A DNA stretch of 64,000 nucleotides. Source: Candidatus Methylomirabilota bacterium. Its GTDB lineage: Bacteria > Methylomirabilota > Methylomirabilia > Methylomirabilales > Methylomirabilaceae. This document shows, piece after piece, positions 35,027 to 43,725 of the stretch (its first letter is position 1; each line of letters begins with the position of its first letter). Location: the NCBI GenBank assembly GCA_016207095.1, contig JACQQF010000043.1, forward strand, positions 1-64,000. Direction: 5' to 3'. The translations under genes were made by a program, and so were the position numbers. Under the pieces are notes generated by a model. The model saw nothing but the letters and a program-made list of their open reading frames with translations. It was not told the DNA's origin and searched no databases.

Positions 35027-37768
35027 TCATAATTCTCCCTCGGATACGATGTTGCGCTTCTCCCCCATGACTAGGGAACGCCTGGCCGCAACCGTGAGGA
35101 GGACCGGCAAGAGGGTCAAGGAAACAACAAGGATGCTCCCCACCCCCAGCGTCACCAGGAGGCCGATGCTGAATGCCCCACGGTGATGAGCGATCATGAG
35201 GCTCCCGAACCCAATCATTGTCGTGAGGGAAGAGAGGGCCACGCTCTTTCCGATGCTTCGTGGCAGCACGGCGGACTCATCCTCCTCGCGGTAGCGATTG
35301 ACGATCAACAGGCCGTTCTCCACCCCGGGTGCGACGATCAGCGGTACGATGATCAGGTTCGCCAGGTTGAATTTCAGGCTAAAGACTTGCATCAGACCGG
35401 CGGTCCAGACGGCGCCGACAAGCAGCGGGACTTTTGCCAGGAGGAAGTAGCGCAGGTCCCGGAAGTTCAGGAGCATCAGGATGGCGACCCCGACCAAGGC
35501 GTATATCGCCACTTGCTGGTAGCCCCGTCTCATCGCAGTGATCACCTCATGCGCTTCAACCGGGTCCCCTATGGCGTCCGGATCAGCCCTCCTCAAGTCG
35601 GCGACGAATGCGGCCTGGGATTTGAGCTCCCAGGGGTTCTGGCTCGGGAAGACCCGAAGCAGGTACGAGCCGTCCCGCCCCACGAATTGCTTTCGCAGAT
35701 CGACCGGCAGGTCGTTGACTCGGACCGGCCCGGACGCCACCGCCCGGGAGAGGAGCGCGATCTTGTCACGGAAGTCACGAAACAGTTCGTCTTGATAGCT
35801 GGAGAGCCGCTGTCGGATCTCTTCAGGGTCGCCTCTCGCGAGGAGCGCCTCGAAGCTCTCGATGAGTCGCCTGACCTGCCCCATCATCTCCAAGGGTGGC
35901 TTGTCTTTCCGCTCCCACTTCTCCACGTCATCGGGCGTGAGCATCTTGGACTTGATCCGATCCAGAGAGTTCACCAGTCCATTCAGATCGACCGGCGCCA
36001 GGGCGGCCCCCTCCAGCTTGACGCCTTCCAGCAAGGGTTTGAGTTCGCGGAGCAAAGGAAGTTTGCGTTCCTGATCGTCAGGCATGACCGTGGCGATGCT
36101 CTCCACCTTGCTGATGGAGGGCAGGGCCTCTAGCGCGCGGCTCTTCTCTCTCACCTCTTCCAGGCTCTTGGCCAAGATCACCCCGTAGGAGGTCGAGCGC
36201 TCGGAGTTCTTAATGATCTTCAGCTCCCAGGTCACCGACTCGGTCCCCTCCGCCTGCAGGCGCAGGACGTTGCCGTCGAACTGCACCCCGCTCATCGCAT
36301 ACAGGGCAATAGCCGTGGCGAGCGCGGAGAGCGCCAGGACGGCACGGGGTCGGCGGTACCAGGCTTCCAGAAAGGCCGGAGGGCGGAGCGATAGCGACCG
36401 TGATATAACAGGCGCTTTAATCTGTCGCTCGTCCCACAATAGGAGCAGCGGCGGCAGAACCATGAAGGTCGAGACCAGCGTCAACAACAGCCCACTGCCG
36501 GTGACGAACCCGAGTTCCTGCAAAGCACTGACCTTGGTCAGTAGAAGGGTAAAGAGGGCCACGGCGGTCGTGAGGGCGGCATGCAGAATGCCCGGGCCCG
36601 CGCCCTCGAAAGCCCGCTCCAGCGCCTCACGGATGGGATGGCCGGCGCCCCGCTCTTCCTCGTACCGCGCCAAGAGATGGATCCCGTAGTCCATTCCGAT
36701 CCCGATCAACATCGGCGCCAGGACCACCGACAGCATATTCAGATGGCCGACAGTAACGGCGGCAAATCCGAAGGCCCAGCAGACCCCCACGACCAGAGCG
36801 ATGGCCCCCATCAGGGGCCTGACCACACCGCGGAAGACCACCACCACAAGCAGGACGACGCCGACAAGTGAAATGATGGTGGCGAGGCCGCTGTCCTGCT
36901 GAGCGGCGGTGACCTCGTCATACTCCAGGGCCGGATCTCCCGTCACGCCGGCCGTGACTCCGGGAAACTGCCGTCGCAGTGTCAGGATCTCTTTGCGGAT
37001 CCCCTCGATCGGCTTCCGGAACCTGATGAAGCTGTCGGGGTCCCCCTTCACGCTGGCCAACACAAAGAGCAGCCGCTTATCTTCGGACCACAGGTACCCC
37101 TCCCGATCTTCCGCATCCTCGTCCTGGACGAAGAACCGGCTCCACGGGGAGACGTAGGTCCGCGGGCCTTCTGCCCGTTCATTGAGCTGTTTCAGCAGCG
37201 CCGTGAGCGGAGAAAGGTCCACGGGTTGCTCCGGTTTTCCCTCGTCCTCTTCCAGAAATCCGGTAAAGAGGTGGCCCACCAGCGCTGAGCTGATCTCCCG
37301 CTGGATCAGTTGAAACATCCGGTTCAATCCGGGAGCTCCAGAGAGCTCCTCCAATAATGTCCGATGCTCCTGGAGCTTGCTCTTCAGATCAGCCAACTCC
37401 TGAGGCGAGAGGTATAGGAGGAAACGATCCTCGAGCGAGGTCAAGTCGAACCGGTACAGCACCTCCTCGATCTGGGGCACGTTGGTCTTGACGCGCTTCA
37501 CCAGAGCCGACGCGAAGCGCTTGGCTTGCTCTCGTTCGTTGGACTGGACCACAATGACCACTCGGCTCGGGTCGCCGAAGGCCCGGTGGTACTCTTCCTG
37601 AAGCTGGGCGAGCCTTCCCCGGAGCGGCGCCAGTGCGGCACGCGTAGAGGTGAAGCTCAGCCGCTGAATCGTCACCTGGACCGATAGGAGGGTCAGAACA
37701 ACCGCCAAGACCAGCGTGATCCGCGGGTAGGCGAGGACCGTGCAGGCCAGAAGCTTCCTCAGTCTCAT
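35027..37768 (-). CDS. hpnN: MMPL-family RND transporter, HpnN-like
   Basis: 913 residues with two MMPL halves, each a single helix, a large periplasmic loop and five further helices. GIGMDYGIHLLARYEEERG in the first half and APGVENGLLIVNRYREED in the second match HpnN (hopanoid transport to the outer membrane) and related lipid exporters. The adjacent MlaC-type gene is the usual HpnM neighbour. Without hopanoid biosynthesis genes in the window, another lipid remains possible. The start overlaps the stop of the upstream DUF309 gene by 4 bases (ATGA). Confidence 0.82.
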   Translation of the reverse strand: MRLRKLLACTVLAYPRITLVLAVVLTLLSVQVTIQRLSFTSTRAALAPLRGRLAQLQEEYHRAFGDPSRVVIVVQSNEREQAKRFASALVKRVKTNVPQIEEVLYRFDLTSLEDRFLLYLSPQELADLKSKLQEHRTLLEELSGAPGLNRMFQLIQREISSALVGHLFTGFLEEDEGKPEQPVDLSPLTALLKQLNERAEGPRTYVSPWSRFFVQDEDAEDREGYLWSEDKRLLFVLASVKGDPDSFIRFRKPIEGIRKEILTLRRQFPGVTAGVTGDPALEYDEVTAAQQDSGLATIISLVGVVLLVVVVFRGVVRPLMGAIALVVGVCWAFGFAAVTVGHLNMLSVVLAPMLIGIGMDYGIHLLARYEEERGAGHPIREALERAFEGAGPGILHAALTTAVALFTLLLTKVSALQELGFVTGSGLLLTLVSTFMVLPPLLLLWDERQIKAPVISRSLSLRPPAFLEAWYRRPRAVLALSALATAIALYAMSGVQFDGNVLRLQAEGTESVTWELKIIKNSERSTSYGVILAKSLEEVREKSRALEALPSISKVESIATVMPDDQERKLPLLRELKPLLEGVKLEGAALAPVDLNGLVNSLDRIKSKMLTPDDVEKWERKDKPPLEMMGQVRRLIESFEALLARGDPEEIRQRLSSYQDELFRDFRDKIALLSRAVASGPVRVNDLPVDLRKQFVGRDGSYLLRVFPSQNPWELKSQAAFVADLRRADPDAIGDPVEAHEVITAMRRGYQQVAIYALVGVAILMLLNFRDLRYFLLAKVPLLVGAVWTAGLMQVFSLKFNLANLIIVPLIVAPGVENGLLIVNRYREEDESAVLPRSIGKSVALSSLTTMIGFGSLMIAHHRGAFSIGLLVTLGVGSILVVSLTLLPVLLTVAARRSLVMGEKRNIVSEGEL

Positions 37769-38568
37769 CGATCAGGCCTCGCTGGGATGGCTCCCGGATC
37801 GAGCAGTCGCATTTGTGGGATCATGCGACGATCGAATCGGTCGAACGCGTCTCTCCCGAGAGCTTCAATCGAATCGTAACAAGCCTTCACCTTCTCAAGA
37901 AACCGATCCATCTCCAATCCAAAGCAGACCGCGCCGAACTCCCCGGCCTTCTCGCGGCCTTCTTTCAGGAGGCTAAGGGCGCCCTTGAAGTTGTTGTTCT
38001 CCAGATGATGAAAGCCGGCCGCGATCTGGATCAGCCCTTGCAACAACAGACGCACCTGACCCTCCTCCTTCAGCCAGACTGCTTCAAGGACTTCGTGGAC
38101 CTCGAAGAAGAGCCCTTCATTGAAGAGGCAGACGGCCTCCTCCATCGCCCGCTCCAGCACGCCCTCCGACCGGATCGGGCGCCGCCAGAGCGTTTCCAAC
38201 GCCCGGCAGTAGGCCTCCACCCTGGAGATCGCGGGCCTCAGTTCACTTCGGAGCCTCTCACCCGGGGCAACCCAGGGTTCCCCGCCAACCTCTCCCGGAT
38301 GGCGCAACAGCCCCGTGTTGATCAGATCATCGGTGACTTCCTTCGCGGACACCAGTGGCACGACCTCGCGCACGGCCGCCTCGACGGCCTCAATCAGGGC
38401 GCCATACTGGATCGCGGCTCGCTGCTGCCCCTCGACGAGGCGCCCAAATGAGCGGAGCGCATACAACGGCACAGCCCGCTCTGACTTGGAGAAGGCCTCA
38501 TCCAACAGCTCGCTGAGGCGGTTGCGAAGCTCGAGGTTGCGGATCGGCGGCGGGACGCTTCGCATCAC
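37765..38568 (-). CDS. DUF309 domain protein with N-terminal extension
   Basis: 267 residues from a GTG, with ATG as the next codon but one base frame apart in context. The C-terminal half has the DUF309 core LFNEGLFFEVHEVLEAVW and LLLQGLIQIAAGFHHLE. The N-terminal 140 residues are helical and not assigned. The gene is translationally coupled (4-base overlap) to the HpnN-like exporter, so a role in envelope or lipid metabolism is plausible. Confidence 0.82.
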   Translation of the reverse strand: MMRSVPPPIRNLELRNRLSELLDEAFSKSERAVPLYALRSFGRLVEGQQRAAIQYGALIEAVEAAVREVVPLVSAKEVTDDLINTGLLRHPGEVGGEPWVAPGERLRSELRPAISRVEAYCRALETLWRRPIRSEGVLERAMEEAVCLFNEGLFFEVHEVLEAVWLKEEGQVRLLLQGLIQIAAGFHHLENNNFKGALSLLKEGREKAGEFGAVCFGLEMDRFLEKVKACYDSIEALGRDAFDRFDRRMIPQMRLLDPGAIPARPDR

Positions 38569-38762
38569 CTACCCGGCTCGTTCCCGGGGCGAGCCCCGAC
38601 GGCGCGAAGCGGCTCCGCAAGCAAAGGGCGTCCCAAGCGTACGTTCACGAGCTGTTGCATCAGCTCAGGATAATGACCCCCTGCTTCCTGTAGATGCTCC
38701 TCACCGCCATTCCGTCTAGGAGGGGCACTACCGAGAGGCTTCTGAGGATTATACCAGGGCAT
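38565..38762 (-). CDS. Possible small hypothetical protein
   Basis: 65 codons from an ATG at 38762 to a stop that overlaps the DUF309 start by 4 bases, a coupling pattern that supports translation. The peptide is Pro- and Arg-rich with a more ordered centre (EEHLQEAGGHYPELMQQLV). No homology was recognised. It could be a chance frame in GC-rich DNA. Confidence 0.35.
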   Translation of the reverse strand: MPWYNPQKPLGSAPPRRNGGEEHLQEAGGHYPELMQQLVNVRLGRPLLAEPLRAVGARPGNEPGR

Positions 38763-39068
38763 TGGCCTTGGGCGTAGCGTTTTGTCTCCACGACATTCTT
38801 CTATAGCCCCCCACGAAGAGCGCACCACCCTTATTAATCCCACGAAGTCACATGCATCGGGGCATGATCTGCCGACAAACCGGATCACCACAAGACTGGG
38901 GCCTCACAGACGGGCGCTGAACTTTCAACAGCCCGCCGCGGGGCCCCTGAATCGTCACCCCGACCGCAGACCGCTCAATGATTACACGAGTCGCCTGTCC
39001 ATCGGGCTAAGCGGGATGATCTGCCAGCCGTGTTGAAGAGACCATACAGACCACGAGTCGGCAGGCTT
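38763..39068. other. Intergenic region, nothing seen
   Basis: About 300 bases between the start of the DUF309/hpnN operon and the end of fadD. No repeat, RNA gene or clear promoter was recognised. Confidence 0.4.
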
Positions 39069-40778
39069 TCATTGCTTTCTTTTGGCCAGTTCCTCTTCAC
39101 GCAGGGTCCGCCGGAGGACCTTGCCAACGAGCGTCTTTGGCAGCGCCGTTCGGAACTCCACAAGGGTGGGGACTCTGTATCTTGCCATCTTCTCCCTGCA
39201 GTAGTCGATGATCTCCTGTTCGGTGGCCGACTGCCCTTCTTTCAGGACGATGTAGACCTTCACCGTTTCCCCCCGGTAGGGGTCCGGCAGGCCCACCGCC
39301 ACCGCTTCTTGCACCTTCGGATGCTCATAGAGCGGCTCCTCGACGTCCCGCGGGTAAATCTTGTAGCCACCGGCGATGATCATGTCTTTCTTTCGGTCCA
39401 CGATGGAGAAGTAGCCCTGCTCATCCATGTAGCCGATATCTCCAGTGTGCAGCCATCCATCCTTCAACACCCTCGCGGTTTCCTCCGGCCGGTTCCAGTA
39501 GCCTTTCATCACCTGGGGACCCTTGACTGCCAACTCGCCGGTCTCTCTGGGTGGCAGCCTCCGCTCGCCGGTCTCCAGATCGACGATCTTGGCGTCGGTA
39601 TCCGGAAGCGGAAGGCCGATCGTCCCGATCTTCCTTGCGCCATAGAGCGGGTTGACGTGCGTGGCCGGAGAGGCCTCGGTCAGGCCATAGGCCTCAACGA
39701 GTCGGGCGCCGGTTAACGCCTCGAACCTCGTCTGCACCTCGACCGGCAATGGCGCGGCCCCGCTCAAGCAGGCCTTGATCGAGCGAAGGTTGTACTTGCC
39801 AACCTCCGGGAAATTATTGATGGCGATATACATCGTCGGGACGCCGGGGAAGATTGTCGGATGATACTTGTCGATCGTTTCGAGGACTTCCTTCACCTTG
39901 AAGTGGGGCAAGAGGATCATCGTGTGACCCAACGAAATGCAGAGGTTCATCACGGCCGTCATCCCGTAGACATGAAAGAACGGGATGGCACCGAGAGAAA
40001 TCTCGCTCCCGCCCTTGGCCGTCACCAGCCACGCGCCGGCCTGCAGCGTGTTGGCCACCAGATTCCGATGGGTCAGGACCGCCCCTTTGGCCAGACCAGT
40101 GGTCCCCCCTGTGTACTGGAGGAGGGCCGGGGTATCCGGGCTGAATGCGACAACCGGGGGCTTCGCGGCGGCGGAACGCATTACTTCCTTGAACAGCTCG
40201 GTTCCCGCGACCCGGTCAACCTCAACGCGATGCCCTTCTGACTGCTCTTTCAGCAGGGTAAAGAGCAGCCGAAGCAGTCTCGGAAAATACTCCTTGATAT
40301 TGGTGACGATGATCCGCTTGAGGCCTGTCCTCGGCGCGACCTCCTTGACCAGCGGATAGAACTTGGTGAGGGTCACAATGCCCCAGGACCCTGAGTCGTT
40401 CAGTTGATGCTCCAGCTCCTTCGCGGAGTAGAGCGGGCTGGTCGAGACGGCGACGCCCCCGGCGCGAAGCGTGCCATAATAGGCGATGACCATCTGGGGA
40501 CAGTTGGGAAGGAACAGGGAGACCCGATCGCCTGCGGTGAGGCCTCGGGCTGAGAGGGCCGCGGCGAAGCGGTCCGCGGCCTCGTTCAGCGCCCGGTAGG
40601 TCAGCCTGGCGCCATAGAAGATGATCGCGTCGCGATCCGGGTGCTTCCTGGCGGACTCCGAGAGGAAGTGCTGCAGCGGGGCGTCTGGGTACTCGATGTG
40701 TTTCGGAACTCCCTCGTCGTAGAAGGCGAACCAGGGCCGATCCAACTTTTCCCTCATGGTGGCGGGCTCGTCCTTCAT
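39069..40778 (-). CDS. fadD: Long-chain fatty acid-CoA ligase
   Basis: 569 residues from the ATG at 40778 (AAGGAG upstream); an upstream in-frame extension is rejected. AMP-binding enzyme with the P-loop-like YTGGTTGLAKGA, the adenine motif EAYGLTEAS, the hinge region GWLHTGDIGYMDEQGYFSIVDRKKDMI, and the C-terminal catalytic Lys in GKVLRR. It activates fatty acids to CoA thioesters for beta-oxidation or lipid building. It is the last gene of a minus-strand series beginning at the TPR lipoprotein. Confidence 0.92.
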   Translation of the reverse strand: MKDEPATMREKLDRPWFAFYDEGVPKHIEYPDAPLQHFLSESARKHPDRDAIIFYGARLTYRALNEAADRFAAALSARGLTAGDRVSLFLPNCPQMVIAYYGTLRAGGVAVSTSPLYSAKELEHQLNDSGSWGIVTLTKFYPLVKEVAPRTGLKRIIVTNIKEYFPRLLRLLFTLLKEQSEGHRVEVDRVAGTELFKEVMRSAAAKPPVVAFSPDTPALLQYTGGTTGLAKGAVLTHRNLVANTLQAGAWLVTAKGGSEISLGAIPFFHVYGMTAVMNLCISLGHTMILLPHFKVKEVLETIDKYHPTIFPGVPTMYIAINNFPEVGKYNLRSIKACLSGAAPLPVEVQTRFEALTGARLVEAYGLTEASPATHVNPLYGARKIGTIGLPLPDTDAKIVDLETGERRLPPRETGELAVKGPQVMKGYWNRPEETARVLKDGWLHTGDIGYMDEQGYFSIVDRKKDMIIAGGYKIYPRDVEEPLYEHPKVQEAVAVGLPDPYRGETVKVYIVLKEGQSATEQEIIDYCREKMARYRVPTLVEFRTALPKTLVGKVLRRTLREEELAKRKQ

Positions 40779-41093
40779 GGCAGACTCCTTCACGCTGAAA
40801 CTGCGTCTTCCCGTGCTCTCGATTGCGATCTCAACCGGGGTGCCCGGGACACCGGCGCCTCGATAGCCACGCAGCCATCTGATTGCCTTCGATAGGCACA
40901 CGGAACCTGGAATGGTGCGGCTTCAACGCAGACCAGGTGCAGGAAAGCATATCGTAAAGGCACCAGGGTTCCAACAAGAAAAACAGGGCCAAGAGCCCAC
41001 CCGTTTGACCATCAATAGGAATGCAAGAGCTGACAGCGATGTCAGCCGAACCCGACTCCGGAAAGACAATTGGGGCCGGGCTGATTACCCGAA
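40779..41093. other. Intergenic region upstream of fadD, nothing seen
   Basis: About 315 bases between the small membrane peptide and the fadD start. Only frames in the shadow of the fadD extension are open. No clear promoter was found. Confidence 0.4.
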
Positions 41094-41207
41094 TCAACCA
41101 AAAAATACAAACAGCGCGCTGACCATCACGGTCACAATGGCGGCGATCGCGAGAATGAAGGGCCAGTAGGTACGTTCCGGATCGATGGGGGCCGGGCCAA
41201 AGGCCAT
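41094..41207 (-). CDS. 37-residue single-pass membrane peptide
   Basis: An ATG at 41207, with AGGGG about 11 bases upstream, opens 37 codons ending in TGA. The soluble start has PERTYW and is followed by one hydrophobic helix (about 16-36). The layout resembles small subunits of respiratory oxidases and other membrane microproteins. No family can be named. The same-strand neighbours are marC upstream and fadD downstream. Confidence 0.55.
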   Translation of the reverse strand: MAFGPAPIDPERTYWPFILAIAAIVTVMVSALFVFFG

Positions 41208-41340
41208 TGCTCGCTATCCCCTCTCCCGCGATGGCCGTCTTGAAGAGGCCGACTTACGCATACCGGCGCCGATCATCGCACCGAATAATCTCAATGGCGC
41301 TGCGCGCACGGGAAGACCATTCAGGACGGGCGGCGAGCCG

Positions 41341-41931
41341 TCATGACGTCCCGAGGAGCACCTGGAGCCCGAGCCGGATCATCATGACGCCGATCGCCGC
41401 CAGGAGGAGGTTGACGACCTTGGCGAGCACGTTGAGGGTTCCCCCGCCGACGACGGCCATGATCCGATCAGAGCCCCATAGGGTCACCCCGACGATCCCA
41501 AGATTGACCAGGAAGGCCGCAAGGGTGAGCCAGAAGCCCTGACTGCTCAAGAGGACCATGGAAGTGGTCAGGACGGCAGGCCCGACCATTAACGGCATCG
41601 CCAAGGGGACCACACCCATCGTCTCAGAAGGAACTCGCCGGGTCCGCTCCTCAAAGAGGAGATCGGTGAGGGAGAGACAGAACAGCAGGGTGCCACCGGC
41701 GATCTGGAAGTCTGCCTCTGTGATCCCAAGATAGACGAAGAGAGCTTTGCCGAGCAACATGAATCCGACGCCGATGCAGCCAGCGGCCAGGATCGCCTGC
41801 CGGAAGGTTCGAATCCGCTCCTGCTCCGACAGATTCGCGGTCATGGAGAGGAAGATCGGAAGGACGCCGAAGGCATCGATCGCCACAAAAAGGGGAATGA
41901 AGGCGAGGAGGAAGGGCCGGATGAGGTCCAC
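41341..41931 (-). CDS. MarC-family integral membrane protein
   Basis: 196 residues with about six membrane segments. The entry FIPLFVAIDAFGVLPIFL and the VVPLAMPLMVGPAVLTT block are the conserved parts of the MarC/UPF0056 family. The function of the family is not established; the earlier link to multiple antibiotic resistance was not upheld. It lies 15 bases behind the glycerophosphodiesterase gene in the same direction. Confidence 0.9.
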   Translation of the reverse strand: MDLIRPFLLAFIPLFVAIDAFGVLPIFLSMTANLSEQERIRTFRQAILAAGCIGVGFMLLGKALFVYLGITEADFQIAGGTLLFCLSLTDLLFEERTRRVPSETMGVVPLAMPLMVGPAVLTTSMVLLSSQGFWLTLAAFLVNLGIVGVTLWGSDRIMAVVGGGTLNVLAKVVNLLLAAIGVMMIRLGLQVLLGTS

Positions 41932-41946
41932 GCGAGAGAGCCCTGG

Positions 41947-42687
41947 CTACCGATGCTCGCTCAGGGCAAGGCGCAAGAGGTCAGGTCGGTCCGTGATGAT
42001 CCCATCGACCCCTAACTTGATGAAGTGGCGCATCTGAGCCGGGTCGTTGACCACCCAGACGACGAGCTGGAGCCCCGAGGCCCGACAGGCCTCGACCTCA
42101 GTCTTCGTGACGAACGAGGCTTCGAGCGCCAAGCCATCTGCCTTGGCGGGGCCGGCGAGTGCCGACAACGACACAGGCCTTCCGACCAGAAGGGCCGCTG
42201 TGCGGATGGTCGGCTCAATCTCCTTCAGCCGTCGCAGCGCATAATGGTCGAAGGACGCTACGGCCCCTTGGGCGATGGCTCCGTGCTGACGCAGGGCCGA
42301 GACGACCTTCTCCTCGATCCCAGGAAAGAAGGTCGAACCGGCCTTGATCTCAAGAGCCAGCGGGACCCTCCCGGCGAAGCGATCAAGCACCTCGGCAAGT
42401 CTTGGGATTCGCTGGCCGGCAAAGCCTTCTCCGAACCATCGGCCGGCATCCAACCTCATGAGCTCCCCAAGGCTCCGCTGGTGTACCGGGCCAGAGCCAT
42501 CCGTCGTCCGATCGAGTGTGTCATCGTGAATCACGATCAGCTCGTTATCCCGCGTGAGGTGAAGGTCCAGTTCCAGGGCGTCTGCGCCCAACTCGACCGC
42601 CCGTTCGAAGGCCGCCATGGTATTCTCAGGCGCCAAGGCTGACGCCCCGCGGTGAGCGACATTTAGTGTCACCTGGAGCTCCGGCAA
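41947..42687 (-). CDS. Glycerophosphodiester phosphodiesterase
   Basis: 246 residues of the GDPD TIM barrel. AHRGASALAPENTMAAF holds the catalytic His and the metal-binding Glu, and ELDLHLTRDNELIVIHDD the second His; a VVWVVND strand and DGIITDRPD end the fold. It lacks a signal peptide, so it is UgpQ-like and cytoplasmic. It hydrolyses glycerophosphodiesters from phospholipid turnover to glycerol-3-phosphate. Confidence 0.92.
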   Translation of the reverse strand: MPELQVTLNVAHRGASALAPENTMAAFERAVELGADALELDLHLTRDNELIVIHDDTLDRTTDGSGPVHQRSLGELMRLDAGRWFGEGFAGQRIPRLAEVLDRFAGRVPLALEIKAGSTFFPGIEEKVVSALRQHGAIAQGAVASFDHYALRRLKEIEPTIRTAALLVGRPVSLSALAGPAKADGLALEASFVTKTEVEACRASGLQLVVWVVNDPAQMRHFIKLGVDGIITDRPDLLRLALSEHR

Positions 42688-42702
42688 TGAAGATGCGGCT
42701 TT

Positions 42703-43167
42703 TTATGGACGATTCCCTGCATCCCCGTCATCCGACCACTTGCCGTTGATACGCTTCAGGAGACGCCCGGCAAGCCCATGAGCCCGATCTTTGAGCCATT
42801 TGTACTCCTCCCACGCCGCGCCCCGGTCACCCTTGCGAACGTAGGCGGCCCCAAGACCGTAATGCGGCTGGGGCAACTCCGGCTCGAGCCGAACCGCTTC
42901 TTTGAATTCGATCAGCGCTTTGTCCCAAAAGCCCTTCCGCGCAAGGGCCACGCCAAGACTATGATGTGCCCTGGCATCCCCGGGCTCGAGCCGAACCGCT
43001 TCCATGAACTCGAAAACCGCCTCGTCCCACAGGCCCCCTTCCGCATAGACCCAGCCTTGCTCGAAGTGTTCCTTTGCGGTCTTTTGCCTCGACTCGCAGC
43101 CCAATCCGAACACAAAGAGGGTAGCCAAGGCGATCCCGCACCACCCCAACCAACGTCCCTGCTTCAT
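42703..43167 (-). CDS. TPR lipoprotein
   Basis: 154 residues from the ATG at 43167. A signal peptide ends in a lipobox-like GLGC. Three tetratricopeptide units follow, with blocks such as AEGGLWDEAVFEFMEAVRLE and RKGFWDKALIEFKEAVRLEP. It probably serves as a scaffold at the membrane. It heads the minus-strand series GDPD - marC - small membrane peptide - fadD. Confidence 0.82.
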   Translation of the reverse strand: MKQGRWLGWCGIALATLFVFGLGCESRQKTAKEHFEQGWVYAEGGLWDEAVFEFMEAVRLEPGDARAHHSLGVALARKGFWDKALIEFKEAVRLEPELPQPHYGLGAAYVRKGDRGAAWEEYKWLKDRAHGLAGRLLKRINGKWSDDGDAGNRP

Positions 43168-43725
43168 TGTGGATTCTAGCCCCCAGCCGGACGACATCTG
43201 ATGAACAGGCTAGCGAGCCCAGGCCTCCCGGCAAAACCTCAGGCTTCGAACTACTCTTGTTTTTCACACATCCTGTTAGGCTTTAGATTGCGTTCCATGT
43301 GTGAACGATCCTTCGAGGACAGATACTGTACTGGGGTGGCGCTAACGGCCAATCCCTCAACTCGCTTGCATCAGCCCTGACGGGTAAGGCTACCGCTGCA
43401 ATCGACCCAGTGACGGCTCCATCTGTGGCACGGTCATCATACTACTATAGGCACAGAGCACTGTAAAGGCGGAGTGGCCCAGAAACTCCAGCGGAGAGGA
43501 GATCACAGAGAATCAGCGACGCCAATAAACACTTGACAGCATAGATAGGGCTATGGTACAGGTAACTGGCTGTTTACGGCACTTGAGGGTGCAATGTACG
43601 TTGGGATTCTTGACGGTTTCTTGTACGGACGAGGGGGGGCGATCCGAAGCGAAGTGAATGAGAAATTACATTAGGTGGGGGGGTTACGTCGCAAGACATC
43701 TAGCAGGGGAATCAAGGAGGACGGC
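43168..43725. other. Intergenic region with an inverted repeat and an isolated TTGACA
   Basis: About 560 bases between divergent genes. TTCACACAT (43263-43271) and ATGTGTGAA (43297-43305) form a perfect 9-base inverted repeat. TTGACA at 43533-43538 may be part of a promoter for the IPTL-CTERM gene, but the matching -10 is poor. No gene was recognised. Confidence 0.4.
43263..43305. repeat. Inverted repeat, possible operator or hairpin
   Basis: Two perfect 9-base arms (TTCACACAT and ATGTGTGAA) are separated by 25 bases. This could be a hairpin or a regulator site. It is located close to the start of the TPR lipoprotein gene on its upstream side. Confidence 0.35.
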
